Shown piece after piece: positions 34,418-42,900 of a stretch of 43,086 bases of DNA. A program made the translations under genes and the position numbers. The notes beneath the pieces are model-generated. The model did no database searches, was not told the origin of the DNA, and saw only the letters and a program-made list of their open reading frames with translations. How positions within the stretch are numbered: the first letter of the stretch is position 1; each line of letters starts with the position of its first letter. The DNA is from an uncultured Mollicutes bacterium. Its GTDB lineage: Bacteria; Bacillota_I; Bacilli_A; Acholeplasmatales; Anaeroplasmataceae. Where the stretch lies: positions 1 to 43,086 of the forward strand of contig UQGR01000013.1 of assembly GCA_900540705.1 (NCBI GenBank), in the 5' to 3' direction.

Positions 34418-35032
34418 TTACAAAATTTCTAAAATTTCCGCCAACCGTTCTACTTCATAATCTGCTTGTTCAGATTCACTGGACTTCTTCCAATATTTTC
34501 CAAAGCCTTGTTTTACCCAAATGGTTTTCATTCCTAGCGCTTTGGCAGGCACAATATCATTATCCACTCTATCTCCAATCATAACAGCAGCCTGTGGTTC
34601 ACAATTCGCCTTATCTAGTGCAATTTCAAAAATTCTTTTATCAGGCTTCGCAACTCCCTCTTCTGCAGAGGCGACAACTAATTTGATATATGACAAAATA
34701 TTAAAAGCTTTTAGTCTTTCTTGAGTACCTAATGCTTGATTCGCAATAATCCCTATGTTATATTTTTCACTTAGCTTCTTTAAGCAATCTTTTGTATCCC
34801 TATATAAGACTTCATCCTCAAATCTCCAGCTTGGCTTCTCAACATTTAGAAGTCGTATGGTCTCAGAATCCCCCTTTTTATTTTGCTTATAAAAATTGAG
34901 TGCTGTTTGGTAAACATAATCATAGGAAACATTTGCAGATGCAGCAATCCTTTTAAATCGCTCACTTTGTACCTTACTTTCATCAACCAATGTAGATCCC
35001 AAATCAAAAAAAATCCATTTTATATTTTTCAT
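34418..35032 (-). CDS. HAD superfamily hydrolase (subfamily IA-like)
   Basis: A 204-residue HAD phosphatase-like protein. Motif I is FFDLGSTL with the nucleophile Asp10. The usual second aspartate (+2) is glycine. Motif II is in IIANQAL, motif III is Lys in AKPDKRIFE, and motif IV is IGDRVDNDIVPAKALGM. A cap domain occupies about 20-85. Substrate is unknown. Relatives act on sugar phosphates or nucleotides. It is the last gene of the HD-rnmV-ksgA-yabG-ispE operon and ends at a bidirectional terminator. Confidence 0.88.
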   Translation of the reverse strand: MKNIKWIFFDLGSTLVDESKVQSERFKRIAASANVSYDYVYQTALNFYKQNKKGDSETIRLLNVEKPSWRFEDEVLYRDTKDCLKKLSEKYNIGIIANQALGTQERLKAFNILSYIKLVVASAEEGVAKPDKRIFEIALDKANCEPQAAVMIGDRVDNDIVPAKALGMKTIWVKQGFGKYWKKSSESEQADYEVERLAEILEIL

Positions 35033-35076
35033 AAACTTCCCTCTTATTAATCAAGTCCACCAAGGCTTCAAGTGAA

Positions 35077-35514
35077 TTATCTTTTCCTTCTCAGTTCTTC
35101 CAATTCTACCTTTAATTCTTTATTCTGCTCCTTCAAGTATTGAACCTTTTCTTCTAACATCTCTACTCTAAGCTTGATATCAAATATATTTAAACCACCA
35201 AATCTTTCCACATTTCTTTTATACCTAGCATAATTCCCTTTTTTAGGAAAACAAATGAGAAAGACAAGTCCTAAAATTAAAAAGAAGATACCTAAAGCCA
35301 AGAAGGTAATACCCATTTCCTGAAGCTCAACATCCTCATTTCCACCAAGAAAAGCCACTAAGCCTATGATGAAAAAGATGAGCCCTATTGGTCCAAAGCA
35401 TGCCAATAATATAATCCTAGCAATCTTAGTTTGTTTTTGGTAAAGCTCCTGATATTTCTTTTCCTCCAAGGCTTCCTTTTCTTTGTTCTCCTGCATTTCA
35501 AAATAATCATCCAT
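35077..35514 (-). CDS. Small two-span membrane protein with C-terminal coiled coil
   Basis: A 145-residue protein of unknown function. It has a charged N-terminus (about 1-30), two hydrophobic segments (about 32-58 and 68-90: IIFFIIGLVAFLGG-like and FLALGIFFLILGLVFLIC) and a heptad-rich C-terminal coiled coil (LEEKVQYLKEQNKELKVELE). The tail should lie in the cytoplasm. It starts 13 bases after the ispE stop, so it is co-transcribed. Confidence 0.75.
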   Translation of the reverse strand: MDDYFEMQENKEKEALEEKKYQELYQKQTKIARIILLACFGPIGLIFFIIGLVAFLGGNEDVELQEMGITFLALGIFFLILGLVFLICFPKKGNYARYKRNVERFGGLNIFDIKLRVEMLEEKVQYLKEQNKELKVELEELRRKR

Positions 35515-35527
35515 ACTACTATTCCTC

Positions 35528-36349
35528 CTATACTGTATGACATAAATAAAGGGCTAAGGTATCATCCAGCTCCTTTATATACTCTAAATCTATGGCTCTA
35601 GCATTTAAAATAAAAATTGACGGCCCACTTCCACTGATGTGTGGCTTATAGCTTAAAGCGTCTATCTTAGTAAATAATTTTTTTAATTCCGGTTCAACCG
35701 ATAAGGCCACTTCCTCCAAATCATTAAAAATAAGGTCATCTAGCTGATCCATATCCTGAGACTTTAAAGCCTCAATTAAGCGATTAATCTGACTTGTCCT
35801 TACTTGGCCTGTTGGAATATAATTCTGATATATCTCCTTAGTAGATAGACCAAAGCTTGGCTTAACCAACAAAAAAGGAATACTTGGAACTGATAACTCT
35901 AATGGCTTTATAACCTCGCCTCTTCCTGTACATAAAGCTAATTTATTATAAAGGAAAAAAGGAACATCTGAACCAAGCTCACAAGCCAAGTCATAAAGCT
36001 CATCAAAGGAAGCATTCACTTCATAAAGTCTATTTAAACCTCGAAGAGTTGCTGCTGCATCACTGCTACCACCAGCTAGTCCAGCCATAATAGGAATGTT
36101 TTTATTTAATATAATAGAAACGCCACCCTCAATATGGAAATGTTCAAAAAATAACTTTGCAGCCCTAAGACAAATATTGTCCTCAATATCCGTTTCAGAA
36201 TCCAGTTTAAGGTCTGCAGACTTTTGAAAGAAAAGCTCATCATACAAGTTTATAGGGATCATTAGATTATTTACCTGATGAAAACCATCTATGACTTCTC
36301 CTACTTCTAACGCTAAATTAATTTTAGCGTATGCCTTTTCATAAATCAT
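35528..36349 (-). CDS. ispE: 4-diphosphocytidyl-2-C-methyl-D-erythritol kinase
   Basis: A 273-residue GHMP kinase. It phosphorylates CDP-methylerythritol with ATP in the non-mevalonate (MEP) isoprenoid pathway. YAKINLAL holds the catalytic Lys9, the ATP loop is GLAGGSSDAA (90-99), LGSDVPFF holds the catalytic Asp128, and the C-terminal motif is HISGSGPSIF. So the cell makes isoprenoids by the MEP route. It is 15 bases after yabG, where veg and sspF lie in Bacillus subtilis. It stops with TAG. Confidence 0.97.
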   Translation of the reverse strand: MIYEKAYAKINLALEVGEVIDGFHQVNNLMIPINLYDELFFQKSADLKLDSETDIEDNICLRAAKLFFEHFHIEGGVSIILNKNIPIMAGLAGGSSDAAATLRGLNRLYEVNASFDELYDLACELGSDVPFFLYNKLALCTGRGEVIKPLELSVPSIPFLLVKPSFGLSTKEIYQNYIPTGQVRTSQINRLIEALKSQDMDQLDDLIFNDLEEVALSVEPELKKLFTKIDALSYKPHISGSGPSIFILNARAIDLEYIKELDDTLALYLCHTV

Positions 36350-36364
36350 TTCTATCCACTCCTT

Positions 36365-37132
36365 TTATCTGACCAATAGTCTCATTTTACCATAAGACTC
36401 AATTCCACCAATACTTCCCTTTTCCATTTTAGAAAAATTATAGAGATTGTCTATTTCCACAATTTGATTAAATGGAGTTATTGCCACCATAATGGCTACA
36501 ATTGCAGGATCAAAGGCCTCTATGTTTTTCCTATCAAAGGAGGAAGCAAAGTTTGCCCCGGCAGCAATTAAGGCCTCTGCGTTACTGCCACATGCTCCCG
36601 CAAAGATACAAATATCATCTAAGTCATATCGACTTCGAACTTTAAGAATTGCTCGTAAAAAATTAATCGAATTCTTATAGCTTCTTAAATCCTCTAAATT
36701 CCCCTTATTGTAGGAATCATGCCCTGTAATCACAATAATGTTTGGACGTATCTTATCTACATAATCCAAAATAGTATCTGCCATTTGAACCTCAGAAAGC
36801 TCTACACCATAGGCATAAATTCCTAAGGATTTATAAAGGTTTAGACATCTTGTTAAAAAGAAGGCATCACTATCTAAGTGTAAAATTTTACCTGTAATAT
36901 GGCCTATCTTTTTCTTATAGGTGGTAATGATATCCTGCTCATATTCCTTTTTACTTTCTTTATATCGGGTTAAAACCCCCTCATCTACAGGAACCAAATC
37001 AGAAATATCACTATCCGCCAGTAGCCGAACATATAGTCCCTGTAGGTAAGCAATTTCTCCTTCTATTCTTTGGATTACAAATATAATATCGTGGTTATGA
37101 GATAACCGACTTACAATATCTCCCTTTTTCAT
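36365..37132 (-). CDS. yabG: Sporulation-specific protease YabG
   Basis: A 255-residue protein, about 35 shorter than in Bacillus subtilis. It starts MKKGDIVSRLSHNHDIIFVI and has VRLLADSDISDLV, HLDSDAFFLTRCLNLY and the probable catalytic His138 (VITGHDSYNKG) and Cys181 (IFAGACGSNAEALIAAGANF), the pair reported for YabG. In Bacillus the protein trims spore coat proteins in the mother cell. Its position between ksgA and ispE is the conserved one, so this cell probably belongs to a spore-forming lineage. No sigma-E or sigma-K type promoter is evident within the operon. Confidence 0.93.
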   Translation of the reverse strand: MKKGDIVSRLSHNHDIIFVIQRIEGEIAYLQGLYVRLLADSDISDLVPVDEGVLTRYKESKKEYEQDIITTYKKKIGHITGKILHLDSDAFFLTRCLNLYKSLGIYAYGVELSEVQMADTILDYVDKIRPNIIVITGHDSYNKGNLEDLRSYKNSINFLRAILKVRSRYDLDDICIFAGACGSNAEALIAAGANFASSFDRKNIEAFDPAIVAIMVAITPFNQIVEIDNLYNFSKMEKGSIGGIESYGKMRLLVR

Positions 37133-37159
37133 TATAGCATCCCCTATACCTAGAGTATG

Positions 37160-38023
37160 TTATCTTTGATAATTTTGTGTTATATAATCGCTCATTAAAA
37201 CAAATTCATAGATGGATAACGCTTCTGCCCGTATAGAAGGATTTATATTTAAGCTGGCCAGCATTTGGCCTACAAACTCTTTTGGGTAGGCTAAGCTCAA
37301 ATTGTTATACAGTGTCTTTCTTCTCTGCTCAAAACTGATTCGAACAACCTGATAAAACAGTTCTTCATTCATAGCCTTCACAGGAAGAGTATCGTATGTG
37401 TCTAATCGAACCACAGCACTATCCACATTTGGAGCTGGGACAAATACGGTTCTTGGAACCTTCAAAACCTTGGTCGCCTTGGCCTTATAGCCAATGACGA
37501 TACTCAAAGCATTGTAATCCTTGGTCGATGGTTTCCCACAAATACGGTCAGCCACCTCCAGCTGCATCATCAAAACATATCTTTTGATTGGTAGGCATTT
37601 TGATAAAAGTCCTAATATGATGGGCGTCGTAATATAATACGGAAGATTGGCAACAACATATACATTCTGAAAATCCTTTAAATACGTTGAAATATCTGCC
37701 TCTACATCTGACTTTAGAACATCCTGATTGAGAACCTTAAAATTTGGATAGTTCTTAAGATTACCTTCAAGGATGGAAATTAAATCTTTATCTATCTCAT
37801 AAGCCAAGACAAAGCCAGCCCGCTCACATAAATGCTCGGTCAAGGCCCCCAGTCCCGGACCTATCTCTATCACTGCATCCTGTTTCGTAATTTCAGCCGC
37901 ATCTACAATACTTACTAGAATGTTTTGGTCTGTCAAAAAATTCTGTCCATATTTCTTCTTTGCGTTCAACCCATGTTCTCTTAAAAGCTGATGGGTAAAG
38001 GTTACATTTCCAATTCTTGACAT
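37160..38023 (-). CDS. rsmA: 16S rRNA (adenine1518/1519-N6)-dimethyltransferase
   Basis: A 287-residue enzyme (also called KsgA) that dimethylates two adjacent adenosines near the 3' end of 16S rRNA. The SAM site is in VIEIGPGLGALTEHL (GPGLG at 55-59) and the base-flipping NLPYYITTPII is present. KKYGQNFLTDQNI marks the N-terminus. Its start lies inside the rnmV gene (22-base overlap), as in Bacillus. Normal length. Confidence 0.97.
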   Translation of the reverse strand: MSRIGNVTFTHQLLREHGLNAKKKYGQNFLTDQNILVSIVDAAEITKQDAVIEIGPGLGALTEHLCERAGFVLAYEIDKDLISILEGNLKNYPNFKVLNQDVLKSDVEADISTYLKDFQNVYVVANLPYYITTPIILGLLSKCLPIKRYVLMMQLEVADRICGKPSTKDYNALSIVIGYKAKATKVLKVPRTVFVPAPNVDSAVVRLDTYDTLPVKAMNEELFYQVVRISFEQRRKTLYNNLSLAYPKEFVGQMLASLNINPSIRAEALSIYEFVLMSDYITQNYQR

Positions 38024-38541
38024 ATCCTTTGTAATTCCTCTTTCGTAATTTGTAACAAATTTAAACGGGTTAAAAACGTTTTGACATTTGGTCTGCCAAT
38101 GTTTAGTCTTTCCGAAATTTTGCCTCTAAGCTGGGCACTTTTTTCTCTGCCATTTAAGCCAAGCTCATATAAATCTAAATTTGTAATGGTCTTAGGCTGA
38201 TTGGAGTTACTGATAAGATTGCTTAAGGAGGCTATAATTGTCTCCTTAGATGCATGCTCTACCCCAACCTTTTTCTTATTATGACTAATCGCATCCTTCT
38301 TACGGATAAATGCTTGCTTCGCTTCAGGGACAACAGCTGTAACCAGATTTCTGATTCTCTCTCCTGGATAATCAGGATCTGTAAACACGATGATTTCGTT
38401 GTTTTTGCTTAGCTTTTGAATCATAGCCAAGGTTTCTTCCTTTATTTCACTACCATTTGTTATGATTACATTCGCCTCAGGATAGATACTTTTAATTAAC
38501 ATTTCATCGTGGATGCCTTCAACTATAATTATACTATTCAT
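38002..38541 (-). CDS. rnmV: Ribonuclease M5
   Basis: A 179-residue Toprim nuclease that finishes the 5S rRNA ends. Key acidic residues are in IIIVEGIHDE and VFTDPDYPGERIR. KKVGVEHAS and the C-terminal RLNLLQITKEELQRIC fit the family. I chose ATG at 38539-38541, with GAGGAT ahead, not the TTG four codons upstream. It overlaps the preceding HD gene by 8 bases and ksgA by 22. The rnmV-ksgA pairing is standard in Bacillota. Confidence 0.95.
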   Translation of the reverse strand: MNSIIIVEGIHDEMLIKSIYPEANVIITNGSEIKEETLAMIQKLSKNNEIIVFTDPDYPGERIRNLVTAVVPEAKQAFIRKKDAISHNKKKVGVEHASKETIIASLSNLISNSNQPKTITNLDLYELGLNGREKSAQLRGKISERLNIGRPNVKTFLTRLNLLQITKEELQRICQELEM

Positions 38542-39769
38542 CGATATCCTCAAAATAATAAATTCTTATAATTTTTTTATAGCTGGATGACACAAGCCCC
38601 TTGATGATAGCTGAATACTCATCTAATTGTTTAACCTCTCCATTAGGGAGTAACACCTGAATCGCATTGATATCATAGTCTTTATTCTTCGTATTATTTT
38701 GAAGATAGGCAACAGCCGAAACTGCATTTTCGTAATAATAGTATTTCCCATATGGATTATGTATAGCCTTATATTTTAGCTCGTCTAAAAAGTTTTGATC
38801 AGGTTCATTGGCTAAATCTACATAATGAAACAAATGACGGTCATTGAAGGCATTGGCCAAACGATTCAATACAGGATCCTCTGCCTTAGTAAGCTGTTTA
38901 ATAAAGCCATTTACATAGGCATCATCTAAATCAATATAAGCCTCTACATCATTATTATTCTTAATGACCTTTAAGAAAGACTCAATATTTGCCGGAATCT
39001 CACAATCCATTTTTGTCAAATCCTTAATTCTTTCATAGATGCTTTCTAATACTAGCTCATAGGCTCTTGCAACAGGATGGTAATAGACCTGGAAATACAT
39101 ATGATAGCGGCTCATCAAATAGGATTCAATAGAATGAACCCCAGAAGCACGACATAAGACCTTATTATTCACAACCTTCATACTTCTAAGCAGTCGATGC
39201 ATATCAATTGTTCCATAGGTTGCCCCTGTAAAGTAAGCATCCCTAGAAAGATAGTCCATTCGGTCTACATCTAGCTGAGAAGAAACAAAGCTTTCTATCA
39301 AAGGGTATTTCCCTTTGTGAGCAATCACCCCTGCCACATCCTCTACTAACCCGGGATATGAATTTAAAATTTTATTAACTATAGTATTGGGAGAGGTTAT
39401 GATTTTAACTGTCATATCCTCATGAGAAGTCAATAAAACATTTTCAAAAGCATGAGAATAAGGACCATGACCAATGTCATGTAACAAGGCTGCACATAAA
39501 AAAATTATTCTTTCGTATTCTGTAAGTACTTCTATTCCTTCTACATTTCTTAAAACTAGACATGCCATATGATAGGCGCCTAACGCATGCGTAAATCTTG
39601 TATGCTCTGCAGTATGAAAGACCATAGATACGCCACTTAGCTGGCGGATTCTTCTAAGTCTTTGAACCTCCTTAGCATCAATCAAATCAGAAATTAATTT
39701 ATAGTTTACCTCTATATACCCATATAAAGGATCACGAAACACCTTAGTTCTTGTAAGCTTTTCAAACAT
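38534..39769 (-). CDS. HD superfamily phosphohydrolase (YwfO-like)
   Basis: A 411-residue HD-domain enzyme. The metal ligands are in TRFTHALGAYHMA (His61), LLHDIGHGPYSHAFE (His97, Asp98) and SQLDVDRMDYLSRDAYFTG. It is of the YwfO/YdhJ type, related to dNTP triphosphohydrolases such as SAMHD1. The exact nucleotide substrate is not readable here. It is the first gene of an operon that continues into rnmV, ksgA, yabG and ispE. It stops with TAG. Confidence 0.9.
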   Translation of the reverse strand: MFEKLTRTKVFRDPLYGYIEVNYKLISDLIDAKEVQRLRRIRQLSGVSMVFHTAEHTRFTHALGAYHMACLVLRNVEGIEVLTEYERIIFLCAALLHDIGHGPYSHAFENVLLTSHEDMTVKIITSPNTIVNKILNSYPGLVEDVAGVIAHKGKYPLIESFVSSQLDVDRMDYLSRDAYFTGATYGTIDMHRLLRSMKVVNNKVLCRASGVHSIESYLMSRYHMYFQVYYHPVARAYELVLESIYERIKDLTKMDCEIPANIESFLKVIKNNNDVEAYIDLDDAYVNGFIKQLTKAEDPVLNRLANAFNDRHLFHYVDLANEPDQNFLDELKYKAIHNPYGKYYYYENAVSAVAYLQNNTKNKDYDINAIQVLLPNGEVKQLDEYSAIIKGLVSSSYKKIIRIYYFEDIDE

Positions 39770-39795
39770 AGTAACAATCCCTTCTTTACTCTATT

Positions 39796-39824
39796 ATTAT
39801 ACCTTATAAAAAAATAAATGAAAA
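39796..39824 (-). promoter_or_regulatory. Promoter of the HD-rnmV-ksgA-yabG-ispE operon
   Basis: Minus strand: -35 TTTTCA (39819-39824, four of six consensus bases), 17-base spacer, -10 TATAAT (39796-39801). It is 27 bases before the ATG of the HD gene. A hairpin (ATCTTAT / ATAAGAT) lies just upstream near 39845-39862. Confidence 0.65.
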
Positions 39825-39863
39825 GAAATTATTTTATTAAGAAATCTTATCTTCAATAAGATA

Positions 39864-39903
39864 GAAAAAGACCTATTTCTCTAAATAAAGAAAAATAGGC
39901 CCG
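39864..39903 (-). terminator. Terminator of the PL1 pectate lyase gene
   Basis: Minus strand: GCCTATTT...  pairing with AAATAGGT (about 39870-39902), an AT-rich loop, then TTTTTC. It begins about 14 bases after the lyase stop codon and precedes the HD operon promoter. Confidence 0.75.
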
Positions 39904-39915
39904 TTTGACTATAAT

Positions 39916-42900
39916 TTATTCACCTAGCACCCTGATTAAAGTTGTCTTGTAGTTTACTACTGCTTCCTTTAATGCTGGAATTACTGCATAATTTGTATCT
40001 TCTTCTGGTCCAAATGTCCAGTGTAAATCTCCACCATTAATTCTTCCTGCATAAGCCTGGACAAGCTCTGGGACCTTGTTTGGATCATCTGGAGTATAGG
40101 AGTACATAATATTGGAATTTGTATCAAATTCGCTATAGGTTGCTCCACCAGATAAGCAGGAATAGCCTGTCAATTTATCATTTCTATTCGTCACTACTAC
40201 CGCATCAAAGCTAGTACTAGAATCGTTTTGAGTAATAAAGCTCTTAGCCCCAATAATGACGTTGTTGTAGGCTTTAATCATTCCTCCAACATCCTTAGAG
40301 AATATTCCACCTGCCGTATCTGGATTTAGGTCAGACCCCTGCTTGGCAATCATAATTGGATATTTCGTATTACGGAAATAATTAGCTTCTACAAACGCTG
40401 AGCCTCCAGAGGTTGCACCTACGCCATATTTAGATACACCATCATAATAGTTGTTATAAATATGAATATTTTTACCATTACGAATACGTGGGTGACGTGA
40501 GTCAGAATGGTCAAACCAGTTGTGATGATAGGTTAAATAATCGGAGCCTCCACTACTAGCGGCCGAAGCGTCAATCAAACAGCTCTTACCTGAATCAAAG
40601 AAATGATTATAAGATACTGTCACATATTGAGATTTTTTGATATCAATAGAACCATCACCCTTAGCCTGATCAGAGTCTCCACCAACCTGACCATAATATA
40701 AATCCATATTGTGAATCCAAAGATTACAATTGGTGGTATCGATAGAAACTGCATCATCTAGCTGATTCATTATTGCAAAATTTCTAAACTCAACATTTCC
40801 ACAGTTTCTAAGTAAAAAGCCAAAGCCTTTGATAGTTGCATCCTCTCCAACACCCTCAAGCGTAATATTTAGTTCTGAATAAGCACTATTTCCCTTAATT
40901 TGAACTCCTTGATCTCCACTAGAAATATGATCTAAATCGGATAGGTTTATTGTACCAATAATACGGATGGCTAATGGAGTTGTCGTGTCTCTCTTTTGTT
41001 TTGCATCTAAGATGGTTTGCAGTCCTGTCAAGGTCGTCATTGTTCCATCTACCATCATCTTGCAGGTAACTGTTTTAGCATTTTGGGCTGTAACATTTAC
41101 AACCACCGCATCACTACGTAGAGTTCCATCCTCGTTATAAGCTCCTGAAGCTGTTTTATAGGTTGAATTTTGGGAGAACCCAAAGCCACTTCGGTCATGC
41201 GCCTGTACCATAACCTCTTCTACTGCAGCATTATCCATTTCATCGCTACCTAATAAAGGAACAACCTTTAAAGTATACTTTCCTGCCGCTAATCCTAAAA
41301 CATCAGCACGATATCGGTCTGGATATTCTCGAATCAGCATTTTATCTAAAGAGATATATTGAGCATCATTATCTGTAGACTTTTTATAATAAACATTATA
41401 ATCCAAAATATCAGGAAGCTCTTTCCACTCAATATAGGCAGTTTCTAAGCTACCCTCAGCTCGTATAATTTCTAAGCTATCCTTATCGTTCCATTTCGCA
41501 TACAAAATAATATTAGCTTGCAGCTCATCTCCAATAAAGACTTTATCTGTACAAGAAGCATCATAGTACCAGCCTCCAAAGGTACGTTCTGCTGAAATAG
41601 GTGTAGGAAGAGTTGGTATTACATCTACCTTCGTCAATGGTTCTAGCTGATCACCAAAGCCGTTCATATTAAAGCTGATTGTATAAGTAATGATTTCCTC
41701 CCACTTCGCATATAAGGTAAGATTTTTAGTAATAGGAGTTGTAAAATCAAAGGCTTGGTTCCAATATTCATCGATATACCAGCCAATGAATCTATAGCCT
41801 TCTTTAATAAGACCTGTTGGTTCAGTTATAGTTTTTCCTTCAACAACTATTCGTTCATCAATAGAGGTTGAACAGTTTGTCACAAAATCTACAAGGTAGG
41901 TTGTTGCGTCTGGAGGAATAACCTCAGCCTCCCACTTCGCATATAAGGTGATGTCCTTAGAAACAGGAGTTGTAAAGTCATAAACGTTAGTACAGCTCTC
42001 TTCTAAATACCAACCTAAGAATATATAACCATCTCTTGTTGGTACTTCGGGTTCTAGTACTAATTCTCCTCCTGCAATTTCTTGAGACTGAACTAAGGAG
42101 CCTTGCATACTATTAAAATTCACAAAGTAAGTGACTGGAGCCTCGCTTTCTCCTTTTTCAGTCAAAATTAAACTGGTCATCCATAAGGACTTAGAGGTTG
42201 TAATTTTATAAGTTCCTGCCTCTAAATTATCTGCAGAACCTGTAGCTTCTACTCCGTTTGGAGCAGTAGCTAAAACCTTAACCTCAACATAAGTTGTCCC
42301 TACTAATTTTAATAGGGTAATAACGGTATCTGCCGCACTTGAAGCACCTTTACCGGTAATACTTATGCTATTTCCCAAAGTTCCTGTCAGAGTGAATATA
42401 ATATCCTTGCCTTGGGTATTTAAACGCTTTGCCTCTGTTTTAACTCCTAAGCCAACTGTAAACTGGTCCATTGTAATGTCCATTGTAGTTTTTCCATCAC
42501 TGCCCTTTTTATCGGCAGCCAAAGTATTAAACTTAGCAAAATCAAAAGTTGAGGTTATAGTTTCAGCTATTTTATTTGGTTCCCACTTTGCAAATAAAAC
42601 CATACTTTCTGTAATAACCTCAGTATCAAAGTTGAACTCTTCTGTTAACTCTCCACCAGTATCCTTATACCACCCAAGGAAGGTGAATCCTGCTCTTACT
42701 GGGTCTGCTGGCTTTGTTATCTTGCTTCCTGATTCTATATTCGTAATTGGAGCTACTTCACTTCCACCCTTACTATTGAAGGTGACTGTGATAACCTCTG
42801 GGTCACTTGCTTCCCACTTCGCATATAATATGGTATCCTTCGTGATGACTCCATTGACAAAGTCAAACTCTACTGTCTTTCTGCTGTCGGTATACCAGCC

